Assembly: GCA_039583875.1 (NCBI GenBank)
Contig: CM077157.1
Coordinates: 75,454,346-75,518,345 of the forward strand
DNA from: Platanthera guangdongensis
Lineage: Eukaryota > Streptophyta > Magnoliopsida > Asparagales > Orchidaceae
Reading direction: 5' to 3'
DNA length: 64,000 nt
In this document: in pieces, positions 10,505-21,688 of the stretch
How positions within the stretch are numbered: position 1 is the stretch's first letter
Layout: every line of letters begins with the position of its first letter
Translations under genes and position numbers: made by a program
Notes under the pieces: model-generated
Database searches by the model: none
Seen by the model: only the letters and a program-made list of their open reading frames with translations
What the model was told of the DNA's origin: nothing

Positions 10505-11632
10505 AGTGCAAGCAACGAGGCGGGCACTTCAAGAGCAAGGGATGATCTCTCGGCGAGCAGTGCTACTGCTCCAGGCCTTTTGGGCACGGGTGCAAACCCG
10601 GCCGACTTCTGCCGTATGCTTGCAGAAGCGATGGTGGTAGCCCAAGCGGCGGCTGCAGCCCAGGTAGCAACCCCTGCTACACCGGACACGGCGACGGCCG
10701 TGCCAGGCGGAGAAGCCAGGCGAGTGGAGCCTTTGGCAGAAAGGGTGGTGGTAGGACATGGAGACCGACACATGAAGTACTTCCTGAGTTTCCATCCCCC
10801 GTCCTTCAAGGGTGTTGGAACGCCAACGGATGCGGAGGATTGGTGGGTTCGTATTCAAGAACTACTAAGGGAGGCAGAGACGCCAGAGGAAAAGAAAGCA
10901 GAGTATGCGGCGTTCATGTTGGAAGGAGACGCCAAGTTGTGGTGGGTGAGCCATAGCGGCCGCCTGGTCCCGGGACGCACCCCGTCAGTGGAAGAGTTTG
11001 GGGACGCTTTTCTTAAGAGGTATATCCCAGTTTCAACACGATTGGCCCTGCAGAGGCAGTTTCTGCATCTAATGCAGCGAGACAAGATAGTGGATGAGTA
11101 CGTGCAAGAGTTCACCCGATTGGGTCGTTATGCGGGAACGACAATGGCGGATGATGTAGAGAGGGATAACCTCTTCTACCAAGGGTTGAGGGAAAATCTG
11201 AGACAACCCCTCATCTCCATGAAGAGGGCGGGATTTAATGAGCTAGTTGAAGCCGCCAGGAGCTTGGAGAATGATCTGGAGCGAACCCAGCGTCGAAAGG
11301 GTTTTACTCCCAAGAGCGGGGAAGGGAAGCCCTCCCAATCTCATGTAAAGTCTGATGGGAGTAGGTGGAGGAAGAAGCCTCACACCCCCAGATCTGGTGA
11401 GAGGAGCAACTGGACGCCTGGGGGTTCCCACTCTAGGGGACCGCCGACGTGCTACAACTGCGGGAAGGTTGGGCACATAGCCCGTGCTTGTCAGCAAGGG
11501 GGAGCGGGGCAAGAGTCAAAGCAGGAGCAGTCTGTGCGCTCGGGCCCCAGTGCTGCAGAGAAAGGAAAGATGGCGGAGTCGAGCGCTTCTCGGTTACAAC
11601 CGGTGCAACCAAGGGCCTACAACCTTGGATAG
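10505..11632 (+). CDS. gag: Element B gag
   Basis: Gag forms the virus-like particle and binds the element RNA. Here the frame is open from upstream of 10505 to the TAG at 11630-11632. A retrotransposon gag capsid region lies around 10780-11280, with landmarks such as FLSFHPPSFKG, AKLWWVSHSG and YVQEFTRLGRYA. A single CCHC knuckle, CYNCGKVGHIARAC, is near 11449-11490, followed by a hydrophilic tail. The start is uncertain: either an LTR exon spliced to 10505 (preferred) or the ATG at 10616. The TAG interrupts a segment (..[12 protein letters not shown]) that runs on in frame to the intron-2 donor at 11667. The equivalent segment has no stop in the X2 and C copies, so the TAG is probably a CAG-to-TAG mutation. 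Confidence 0.85.
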   Translation, partial: SASNEAGTSRARDDLSASSATAPGLLGTGANPADFCRMLAEAMVVAQAAAAAQVATPATPDTATAVPGGEARRVEPLAERVVVGHGDRHMKYFLSFHPPSFKGVGTPTDAEDWWVRIQELLREAETPEEKKAEYAAFMLEGDAKLWWVSHSGRLVPGRTPSVEEFGDAFLKRYIPVSTRLALQRQFLHLMQRDKIVDEYVQEFTRLGRYAGTTMADDVERDNLFYQGLRENLRQPLISMKRAGFNELVEAARSLENDLERTQRRKGFTPKSGEGKPSQSHVKSDGSRWRKKPHTPRSGERSNWTPGGSHSRGPPTCYNCGKVGHIARACQQGGAGQESKQEQSVRSGPSAAEKGKMAESSASRLQPVQPRAYNLG

Positions 11633-11666
11633 CAAGAAGCGATCCGCCAGACTGATGTGGTGACAG

Positions 11667-11737
11667 GTATGAAGAGAATTTAAGTTTAAATTTTGTGCTT
11701 CATCCTTTTAGACTTTTGTGTAATGTCTATGTTGTAG
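11667..11737 (+). other. Putative intron 2 of element B at the gag-protease boundary (71 bp)
   Basis: It starts GTATGAAG and ends TATGTTGTAG. The donor splits a Gly codon after VVT (phase 1), and the acceptor restores the frame into the protease (FVLVSG..). Gag and pol are in different frames without it and in one frame with it. X and C have an intron at the same codon. Confidence 0.8.
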
Positions 11738-14700
11738 GCTTCGTGTTAGTTTCCGGATACCCCGCTAGGGTATTGTTTGATACGGGAGCATCGCACTCCT
11801 TTCTTGCGGAGAGCTTCATCCAGAGAATAGGAGTTGAGTCTTTCTCGTCGGGAGCAGAGCTGAGAGTGCGCATGCCCAATGGGTCATCTATGACCACCGG
11901 GGCTAAAGGGCGCATTTTTTGGGAGCTAGACGGAGTTGTCTTCGCTCTGGAAGCAGCAGTGTTACCATTAGTAGAGTTCGATGTCATTTTGGGCATGGAC
12001 TGGCTTGTAGAGCAGCGCGCCAACATTGATTGTTTATCCAAGGTAGTGACTCTAAAGAGTAAAGGGCAAGCAGAAGTCAAATTTGAGGGCCTTTGTGGAG
12101 TGGCCTGTTCCCTGATTTCGGCCATGCAGTTGGTGCGGGCGGTTAACCAGGGTGGTGTAGCGCTTGTAGCGTTATTGGAGGTTCGTCTCTACCAACTGTC
12201 TATTGAGGAAGTGCCAGTGGTGGCAGAGTTCAAGGATGTGTTTCCGGATGAACTTCCTGGAGCGCCTCCTCGGCGGGAGATCGACTTCTCGATCGAGTTA
12301 GTGTCGGAGGCTAGACCGGTGTCACGTCCTCCAATTAGGATGGCACCAAAGGAGTTGGCGGAACTTAAGGTACAGTTACAGGAACTGTTGGAGCAAGGGT
12401 ATATTAGACCCAGTTCTTCACCGTGGAGCGCACCGGTGTTGTTTGTAAAGAAGAAAGACGGTAGCATGCGCCTGTGCATAGACTACCGAGAGCTCAATAA
12501 GTTGACCGTTAAGAATAAGTATCCGATCCCTCGGATAGACGATTTGTTTGACCAATTGGTGGGGTCAGTGGTATATTCGAAGTTGGACTTGAAGTCGGGA
12601 TACTATCAGCTACGAATTCGAGATGAGGACATACCCAAAACTGCCTTTGGTACAAGGTATGGACACTTTGGGTTTACAGTGATGCCGTTCGGATTGACGA
12701 ACGAACCATCGGTGTTCATGGATCTGATGAATCGAGTATTTCGGGATTACTTGGATTCGTTTGTGGTTGTCTTCATTGATGACATCTTGGTGTACTCCAA
12801 GTCAGAAGTGGAGCATGAGACCCACTTGAGAATGGTTTTGCAAGTGTTGAGGGAGAATGCGTTGTATGCAAAATTCTCCAAATGCGAGTTCTGGTTGGAG
12901 AAGGTGGCAATTTTGGGCCACGTGATTAGTGGTGATGGGGTGGCAGTGGATCCAGCGAAAGTGGAGGCCATCAGAGATTGGGCGGTGTTGAGGACCGTGG
13001 CGGAAGTCCGAAGTTTTCTTGGACTAGCCGGGTATTATAGGAGATTCGTGGAGAATTTCTCGAAGATAGCTCTACCCCTCACCTCTCTCACTCGCAAAGA
13101 CCATAAATTTGTGTGGACCCAAGAGTGCAGTCAAGCATTTGAGGCCCTGAAGGAGAGGCTTATGATGGCTCCGATCCTGAGTTTACCGCAAGGGACCGAT
13201 GGATTTCAAATTTTCAGTGACGCATCGGGATGCGGCTTGGGTTGCGTGTTAGTGCAGCATGGCAAGGTGATAGCTTTTGGGTCTAGACAGCTGAAACCTC
13301 ATGAGAGGAATTACCCCGTCCATGATTTGGAGTTGGCGGCGGTAATCTTAGCATTGAAAATTTGGCGACACTATGTGTATGGCGCAAGGGTGGAGATCTT
13401 CACGGACCATAAAAGCCTGAAGTATCTCTTAAATCAAAAGGACTTGAACATACGGCAACGCGGATGGGTTGAGTTTCTTGGAGACTACGAAGTGGCGATC
13501 CAGTATACGCCGGGTAAAGCCAATGTGGTGGCGGATGCGTTGAGTAGAAAGTACTCGGGGCAAGGAAATTGGATCGAAGCTCATGATGAGCGGTTGGTAA
13601 GGGAATGGGAGTCCCTTGGATTGGAATGTGTTGCGAGAGGCGAGTCTAGCGTGGCTCGGTTGAACTGGATTGAAGTGCAAAACGACTTGTCCGATCGTAT
13701 TCGGGAAGCGACTCGATTAGATGTGGAGTTTCAACCTTTTGTGCTGGAGGCTCAAACGGGCGAGAGCAGCACCTGGGAGATGATCGGGGGAATCTTGAGA
13801 AAGGATGGAAGGGTTTGTGTACCGCAGTTTGGCAATCTCCGTGAGGAGTTGATGTTTGAGGTTCACTTCTCAAAGTACTCCATTCACCCGGGCAGTACAA
13901 AGATGTACTTGGATATGAAGAAATCCTTTTGGTGGCCGGGGTTGAAGCGAGATGTAGCTTTGAATGTGAGTCGTTGCCAAACATGTGCCTTGGTGAAGGC
14001 CGAATGTCAGAAACCGGGCGGGTTCCTGAAGCCCCTTCCAATTCCTGAATGGAAATTTGAGGACATCTCCATGGACTTTGTGCATGGGTTGCCTAGATCG
14101 CAGCATGGGAATGATGCTATTTGGGTGATCGTGGATCGCCTAACCAAGGTGGCTCACTTCATCCCAAATCGGAAAGAGGACAGCGTGGAGAAGTTGGTGG
14201 AGTTGTATGTTCGCAACATTGTGCGACTGCACGGAGTTCCTAAGAGCATAGTCAGTGATCGAGATGGATGATTTACGTCCCAGGACTGGAGATTGGTTCA
14301 GAAGAGCTTGGGCATGAAGCTAAAGTTTAGTACGGCGTTCCATCCTCAAACTGATGGGCAAACGGAGAGAACGAACCGTACTATGGAGGATATGTTGAGA
14401 ATGTGCGTTCTTGATTTTGGCAAGAGGTGGGAGGATCACCTCTTCATGGTAGAATTTGCGTACAACAACAGTTTTCAAGCAAGCATAAAGATGGCGCCAT
14501 ACGAAGCTTTGTATGGGAGGCGGTGTCGAACGCCAATGTCTTGGGCAGAGGCGGGAGACACCAAACTTTTGGGAAAGGATGTGGTAGTTGACGCTTGTGA
14601 GTTGGTTCGGACCATCCAAGGGCGTATGAAAGTGGCGCAAGACAGACAAGCAAAATATTTTAATGCTCGTCACCAGAAGTTGGAATTTGCAGTTGGTGAT

Positions 14701-15123
14701 TGGGTTTATCTGAAGGTCAAGCCGTTCAAAGGCGTCTCGCGGATTCGCCGACTTAAGAAGTTGAGTCCAAGGTTTTTGGGGCCTTTTGAAATTGTTGAGC
14801 GGGTAGGAGAAGCAGCTTATCGGTTGGCATTGTCCGCAGATTTGAGTGGATTACATGACGTCTTCCACGTCTCCGTGTTGAGGAAAGCCATGGTGGAGGC
14901 TAGCATGGTGATTGAGCCGGCATCGGTGCCGATTGAGGAAGACTTGAGGACGCGAATCCTTCCAATCGCTATAGAAGATTCGGAGATTCGGCAGTTGCGG
15001 AATAAAGAAGTTAAACTTGTGAAAGTTCGTTGGGACAACTGCGGTCGTGAGGAGTTCTCGTGGGAGCGAGAACAGGCCATGCTAGAAGACTATCCAGAAC
15101 TATTTTTGTCAGGTACAATTTAA
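11738..15123 (+). pseudogene. pol: Element B pol (PR-RT-RH-IN-chromodomain-like), one premature TGA
   Basis: One frame carries the whole polyprotein. Protease: active site DTGASHSF at 11779. Reverse transcriptase: [20 protein letters not shown] near 12472, catalytic box FIDDIL at 12772. RNase [14 protein letters not shown] near 13214 and [10 protein letters not shown] near 13400. Integrase: zinc domain with HPGSTKMY and [11 protein letters not shown] (13885-14010), then the D..D35E core from [12 protein letters not shown] at 14269-14271 follows SDRDG, where related proteins have Arg, and cuts the core between its second Asp and the Glu. The frame continues cleanly to TAA at 15121, with GPFEIVERVG and a C-terminal chromodomain-like segment RNKEVKLVKVRW. 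A CGA-to-TGA change explains the stop, so only about one substitution inactivates this pol. Confidence 0.95.
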
Positions 15124-15168
15124 GTTTTGCACCTCGTTTGTTTTGAAATTTCGGGACGAAATTCTTTT

Positions 15169-15182
15169 AAGTGGGGGAGAGT
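15169..15182 (+). other. Element B polypurine tract
   Basis: aagtgggggagagt directly before the 3' LTR start at 15183. Confidence 0.9.
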
Positions 15183-17805
15183 TGTAACACCCCAGTTTTT
15201 GCAAGAGGTTCAGTCTGCAGTTCTGAAAATTTTTGGGTTTCTGGCAGGAGGCACACGGCCTGCGACACGGGCGTGTCGTAGGGCGTGTCGAGGCCGTGCC
15301 GACACTCGGCCCAAGTGTCGACACTTTCGCTCGACAAAGTGTCGAGAGGGAGGCACACGGCCTGTGACACGGGCGTGTCGCAGGGCGTGTCGGGGCGTGT
15401 CGACACTCGGCCCAAGTGTCGACACTTTCGCTCGACAAAGTGTCGAGAGTGGGGCACACGGCCTGCGACACGGGCGTGTCGCAGGGCGTGTCGAGGCCGT
15501 GTCGACACTCGGCCCAAGTGTCAACACTTTCGCTCAACAATGTGTCGAGACTGGGGCACACGGCCTGTGACACGGGCGTGTCACAGGGCGTGTCCCGCTT
15601 GGTCGACGATCTTCGCTCGATGTTTTTCCGCGGTGTCGACACAAAGCCTGTCGACGGGTGTCGAGACTTGGCACACGGCTTTGGACACGGGCGTGTCCCA
15701 GGCCGTGTCACCTCTCAGGTTGGTGTTGGGGCCGTGTCATTGGAGACACGCGGCAGGCCACACGGCCGTGTCGCTGGGGACACGGGCGTGTCGGATTGAA
15801 CACGGGCGTGTCGAATGCCCGTGTCTGATTCCAGTCGCGTCGATTTGAGACGGCGAATGAGGCACACGGCCCTGGACACGGGCGTTTGCCAGGCTGTGTT
15901 CAGCCCAGGTCTTCTATTTTCCAGGCGAATCGCGGCCATTCTTTTTCTGGTTTTGGGATCTAACGGTTCAGGCCATCTCCTGGGAAGTTAAGTCCAATTC
16001 TAGGGTGGGAAACCCTCATTTGTTCTCCAAGTCCTCTCTTTCTAAGTTCTTGAGAAAAACTAGAGAAAGGAGGAAGAAGAAGAAGCCTTGGGCTGTAGGA
16101 AGGGTTTCGGAGCTCCAAATCGCGAGCCGAGTCCGGATCCGTGAAGCTTAGACCGCTGCGAAGATTTCCATCCGGCTATTTTTGTCATGGCAAGGAAGAG
16201 GAGTCGGAAGGTAACGACATCTCTCCTCTCGGTCTTTAGGATGCACGTTTTTAGCATCGTTTTCTTCTAGATTTTTGGGCACCAAACTCTCAAATGAGAG
16301 GGGCTTTGGTTTGCCAAGGTTCAAGAGGAACCTCCAGGTTGATTGAGTCTGTCCCCGGCATATTTTTGCATTAGAGATCCGCTTCGCTAGTGGATTAGGC
16401 ATGGTGGTTGAAGCCGTAGTCGCGACCGTTAGTCCGACTCGGTGATGTTGCATACGAACTTAGGGATTCGTAGAGATTTCCGTTGCGGCAAGATGTCGTT
16501 TGTGTTGTGGTGGTGATTGTCCCGTTTGCTTGAAAAAGTACGTGTAGTCGAACCCGGACAAGGTTAGCTCCTCGTGGCGGTAGATGGTTTCCTTGAGGGA
16601 CAAGGTTAGCTCCGTATGAGAATGGAGATGGTTTCCTTGGTGGACAAGGTTAGCTCCGCACGAGTTGGAGATGTTTTCCTTGGTGCGCGGGAACGCTGCG
16701 GTACAAAGAGGGATTGCAATGTGTTTTAGTCTTGGTTGTGTTGTGCCAAGGCGTGGCTATGTCTCCGTGGTCGGCTGGCTATCCCATGACATGTGCGTCA
16801 TGTGTGGAGAGTATCCCGGCGAGACTAGTCCCCTTCTGTGAGACTGACGAGAATGCCAAGCTTGGGGCAAGCCCGGGCAAAGAGGCCATGAGCGGGTGGG
16901 GTCCAGCAAGGCTTCTTAGAATCGGTCAGTCTGTGGTTGTTGGAATCCTGACATGAGATGTCAGAGCTTGCAGGCAAGCCCGGGGATAGGCCCACGAGCG
17001 GGTGGGGCCTTGGCAAGAATTCCATGTGGCGGCATGTGCGCCGTGTGAGGGAGTTGTGTCTCCCTCAATGTTTGCGGCTTTATGCCAATTGGGGAAATGT
17101 GAGTACCCAAATGATGTGATGTTGTGCTAGATGCATACGCTGTAGGGTACCTTGGGTGAAGCCCGGGTGTTGCATCCATGTTGCATAGTAGGCCCTTTCT
17201 TTATATGCTCAACCAGTAGAGAACATGTTTGATGATTGAGACATCCAAGCCTGTTTTAATGCTTTTCTATTTATAGATGTTTATTTGCATATGAAGTGCT
17301 AACTTGCAGGTTGGAGGGTTCCCCGGGGTCCGTTAGGGGCGGCCGGGAGGAGATGTGTTGTTACACAGTTTGAGGTCAGCCTTTGCTGACCCACGGTACT
17401 AATAATTTTTACAGGGCAAGGATCGCATGCAGGAGCTATCACGCCGACCAAAAAGGCCTAAGCCCCATGAAGTGTTTTTCCCTCTTTTGTAGCACTACAG
17501 TTATGATGATGTTGTTTGAGACTATTTTGTCCGGCTTGCATGCCGAGGTAGACTAGGAGTGCTGAGCACATTCATGTTTGATTGTACTATTTACTTTTGG
17601 ACATTTGATGTAAGGCCTTAAGGCCATTTGTTTACTCTTTTGGTTAGTGGATAACTTCTAGTTGTGCTTGGTTTTCCACTGTGTTGTGCAAGTGTTTTGA
17701 GTTTGGGTAGTTATATCAACTTATAATACTAAAGCTGTGGCGTTCGTATGTTATGGGGCCCCGGTCGGACCCATATTATACGTCCACTACAGGGGAGGTG
17801 TTACA
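15183..17805 (+). repeat. Element B 3' LTR
   Basis: 2623 bp, colinear with the 5' LTR without gaps; I count about 49 substitutions by eye, mostly transitions. It repeats the 102-bp tandem units (15251, 15353, 15454, 15557) and the start exon with donor (16187-16210). Confidence 0.95.
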
Positions 17806-17810
17806 GTGGA
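17806..17810. repeat. Target-site duplication of element B, right copy
   Basis: GTGGA, matching 7738-7742. Confidence 0.95.
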
Positions 17811-18141
17811 GGGGGCTAAACCAGACCCTTGTGGCCAGGAAAACGGCTGGAAACTTCTCCCCTTCCCTGGGGGAGTTGAATTCAACCATTAAGGGTGGCC
17901 TTTGGCCTCCCCTTGGCCAAGCCCCTTCCTTCCCTCCTCTTTCATCATTTCTCTCTCTTCCATTAACGTGGAAATGAAGCTCACCCTCTCTCCTAGTCAC
18001 CAAGTCGACTTGGTCAATCTGGAGGACTATTTGCAGCCCATCCATGCACATTATCTCCTAAAGAAGCCATATGAGGAGGCTTGATCTTGGGCTAGCCTAT
18101 TTGGGCTAGGTTGACCCAAGGTATGCTTGGGTTGACTTTGG
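17806..18141 (-). repeat. X-family LTR, 5' part in element sense, right of element B
   Basis: It continues the LTR of 4976-7742 and matches 27034-27371. It then jumps at about 18141 straight into the 3' end of X1 pol, so about 490 bases (the first roughly 430 of the LTR, the polypurine region and a little internal sequence) are missing. The same junction occurs at 29034. Confidence 0.85.
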
Positions 18142-21100
18142 TTTCAAATATGAAAGGAAAATTGTAACGTCCCGAGGGGTTGTGAGTAAGACCTGACTGA
18201 AAAGCTCCCAATACCATTGTTGTATCAACTCCTGGGGCTCCCAGGTGTGCTCCTCTCGCCCGTGATTCCTCCACATTACCTTGACTAATGGAACCTTCTT
18301 GCGGCACAAGACTCATATTCTCCTATCGTCAATCGGGACTGGTTCCACGTGAACTGATCGATCAGAGGCTACTGGCCCATCCATGACCGTAATCTGCTGC
18401 TCTGGGTGTAGTAAAGCCCTCCTGAGGAGGATACATGGAATACATCGTGCAGGCTTGCCAGCTCCGGTGGTAGCTCCAGCCTGTATGCCAAGTGATCGAT
18501 CCGCTCTCGGATCCTATAAGGCCCCATATATCTTGGGCTGGGCTTCTTCTTCCGACCGCGCACCCGTGAAACCCCATACATTGGTCGAATTTTCAAGAAC
18601 ACCTGGTCCCCCACCTGGAACTCCACCTGACAATACCGAGCGTCATAATACTTAGCCTGTCGGCTCTGTGCCTCTAGCATAATATCCCGTATCAATCTCA
18701 CCTGAACCTCGGTGTCTTCAACAAACTCTGAACCCAAAGCCTTCGGATCCTCGTCCTGTATCCACGATAGCGGGGTCCTACATCTCCACCCGTATAGGGC
18801 CACATAAGGAGCAATCCTTATGCTGGACTGGTAGCTGTTATTATATGAGAACTTGATCAGCGGCAACAACTTCTCCCAGGGCTCACCGCGATCCAGTATG
18901 CAAAGTCGCAGCAGATCTTCCAAAGTCCAATTGGTGCGTTCCGCCTTTCCATCAGTCTGGGGATGAAATGATGTGTTGAATGTCAGCCGGGTGCCCAAGT
19001 ATGTCTCCACTGATCTCCACTCCCTAGACGTGAACCGCCCATCCCGATCCGATACAATCGACCTGGGTACGCCATGATAACGTATGAACTGTTCCACGAA
19101 CTTCCGAACCAGCACACCAACCGAGTCATCCTTCCTGATCGGAATAAATCTGGCTACCTTTATCAGCCGGTCGACGATCACACAGATCGAATCATTTCCC
19201 GTCCGCGATCGGGGAAACCCATGTATGAAGTCCATCGCAACATCGTCAAACTTCCAATCCGGTACTAGGAGTGGCTGCAATCGTCCTGCGGGGTTCATGC
19301 ACTCTGCCTTCACCAACTGGCATGCCTCGCAGTGGGTAACAAAGTAGGTGATATCCTTCTTCATGCCTGGCCAGTACATGGTCTTCTTCAGGTCTGTAGT
19401 CATCTTCATAACACCCGGATGTACTGAATACTGACTGTAACGAGCCTCCGTCATGATATCCTCTCGGACCTGGCCTCCCTCTGGTATGTAAATCCGTCCC
19501 CTGAAACACACTAGTCCATCCCTCAGTGAGTAATCTCCAGTAGTTCCTGCTTCCAAGGCCCGGAATATCGGCTCAAGCTGGGTATCCTGCCTCTGCCCAT
19601 CTCTGACTCGGTCTCGAATATCATCTGGGGCAATCAATGATGCTAGGTACTCTCGGTGCAGCTTAGGATGATCCTCAGACACAAAGGATATCTGTATATT
19701 TTCGAACATCTGGACTAACTCCAAGGCCATCAACTGTGTTCCTACTCCAGAGTCTGTGGCCTTCCGACTCAGCGCATCTGCCACCATATTCGCCTTTCCC
19801 GAGTGGTAGTGCATCGTACTGGTAATCTGCTAGAAACTCCACCCATCGCCTCTGCTTGATATTCAGCTCCTTCTACATGTCCACATACCTCAGGTTCTTG
19901 TGATCGGAGTAAATGTCGCAGTGGACACCATACAGATAGTGTCGCCAGACTTTCAGTGCAAATATGACTGCTACCATCTCTAAGTCATGCACTGGGTAGT
20001 TCAGCTCATGCTTCTTCAGCTGTCGATAAGCGTATGCTATCACGTGACCATTATGCATCATCACCGCACTCATGCCCTGGTAGGAAGCGTCGGTGTAGAC
20101 CTGGAATCCTTCCTTCCCTGAATAAAGGGCTCGTATAGGAGCTGAGGTAAGTCGATTCTTTAACTCCTGAAAGGCCACCTCGCACTGCGGGGTCCAGACA
20201 AAGGGCACTTCCTTCCTTGTCAGGGATGTGAGTGGAAGGGCAATATGAGAAAATTCCTCCACGAACTTCTGGTAGTAACCGACAAGTCCTAGGAAACTCT
20301 GCACATTTGAGGACGACTTCCGCTGCGGCCAATCCTGAACTTCCTGAATCTTGGCCGGGTCCACTGCCAACACAGAACCACTAATGATATGGCCTAGGAA
20401 AGCCACCTCTTTCAACCAAAACTAGCATTTGCTGAACTTTGTGTAGAGCTGGTGCTCTCGTAGCCTCTCCAGTGTCAGCATCAGATGTCGTGTGTGCTCC
20501 TCCTCTATCCTCGAGTAGATGAGGATGTCGTCAATAAATATAATGACGAACACATCCATATATGCCTCGAAAACCAGATTCATGAGGCTCATGAATGTCG
20601 ACGGTGCATTCGTGAGCCCGAAGGGCATCACAGTAAACTCGAATAGCCCATATCTGCTACTGAAGGCAGTCTTCAGTATGTCCTCCTCCTGGATCCGCAG
20701 CTGATAGTAACTCGACCTCAAATCTAGCTTTGAAATGAAATGCGCGCCTTCTAGCTGGTCAAACAACTCATCTATCCTTTGTAGTGGATAGGTGTTTCGG
20801 ACTGTCAGTCGGTTCAGTGCCTGGTAGTCGATGCACAATCTGAGAGGCTCGTCCTTCTTTTTGACAAATAACACCGGGGCTCCACATGGTGAAGAGCTTG
20901 GCCGGACAAAACCGGCTTCCACCAATTCCTGGAGCTAGCTCCGAAAGTCTGTCAGCTCCTTCGGGGCCATGCGATAAGGGGCTCTAGATACTGGCTTAGC
21001 CCCAGGAACCAGCTGTATCCGAAAATCCTGCTCTCGGTGCGGGGGTAGCCCTGGCAGCTTCTCCGGAAATACGACGGCAAAATCACGCTCCACCGAAATA

Positions 21101-21569
21101 TCCAAGATGGAACCCTTAGCCTCGACCATCCAGTACAACACTTCTTAGACTTCCTCCCCCTGTAAGTGGGCCTTGACGGCCTGCACGGATTTCAGCAAGA
21201 GAGGGGGAATAGATCTAATACCTTCGATGGCGATGAAGGAATCCCCATGCCTCACAGTAATCCTCTTGGACATGCAGTCGATCTGAGCATGGTTCCATCG
21301 CAACCATGTCATTCCTAGGATCAAATCAAAGAATGGCATCTTCATGATCGTCGCCAGTGCTTCAAATATCTTTCCGCCAATCTCCACCTCCATGTTGCAG
21401 CGGGCGATGGTGAATAACTCTGATCCGTCAGGTAGCCATATCCTCATCATCAGGCTGGTGAACCACTCCATGCCTTCCAGCCCTTCCAGGAAGGCTTCCG
21501 ACATGAACGAGTGTGAAGCACCCGTAATGAACAGTGTATAGGCGGGCTTGCCGCTGATGATGACTATGC
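18142..21569 (-). pseudogene. pol: X1 pol, broken (PR-RT-RH-IN-chromodomain-like)
   Basis: The protein parts are all present in order on the minus strand. In the protease the active site reads ITGASHSF, with Ile for the catalytic Asp, and LILGMTWL lies nearby. RT has [19 protein letters not shown] and FIDDILIYS. RNase H has YTDASYQGM and YSDHKNLRYV. Integrase has HPGVMKM, CEACQLVKAEC, MDFIHGFPRSRTGND and [10 protein letters not shown]. The tail has KKVPLVKVMWRNH. In-frame stops at 21142, 20926-20934 and 20416-20421 and frameshifts near 19815 and 18370 prevent a continuous product. The 19815 frameshift (ADYQY then HYHSGKAN) is also in X2, so it predates the array. The natural end is lost in the 18141 junction. 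Confidence 0.9.
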
Positions 21570-21688
21570 CTGGGCGTTTAACTTAAATTCTTAGAAATCT
21601 AATTATGGTTTTCTTCCCTAGTCTATCAGTCCTATATTCATAGCTTTAATTGACTAGGAAAGAAAAGATTAAAAATTAACTTGCATAC
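21570..21688 (-). other. Putative intron of X1 at the gag-protease boundary (119 bp)
   Basis: On the minus strand it starts GTATGCAAG and ends AACGCCCAG. It follows EQVIT and splits the next Gly codon in phase 1; the downstream exon resumes with IVIISGKPAYTLF. Position and phase match those of B and C. Confidence 0.8.

Larger units (their letters stand above)
7743..17805 (+). mobile_element. Element B: full-length Ty3/gypsy chromovirus-type retrotransposon (10.06 kb)
   Basis: It has two 2623-bp LTRs (TGTAAC..TTACA), the TSD GTGGA, an initiator-Met primer site, gag with one CCHC knuckle, pol in the order PR-RT-RH-IN, a C-terminal chromodomain-like tail and a polypurine tract. By eye the LTRs differ at about 49 positions (near 1.9 percent) with no indels, so the insertion is fairly young. 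Two in-frame stops (TAG at 11630, TGA at 14269) make this copy defective. The domain order and the tail around RNKEVKLVKVRW suggest the Tekay/Del group. It is inserted in an X-family LTR. Confidence 0.95.

Noticed and set aside
11630..11632. Programmed readthrough of the TAG between B gag and pol
   Set aside because: X2 and C have no stop in this segment and the frame change is solved by the intron, so a CAG-to-TAG mutation is simpler.
14269..14271. Recoded TGA in B integrase
   Set aside because: It lies in the catalytic core at a site normally Arg (CGA-type codon); a point mutation is the plain reading.
16187..16210. Start exon in the 3' LTR of B as a separate gene start
   Set aside because: It is the LTR copy of 8747-8770; downstream is X LTR sequence without a gag.
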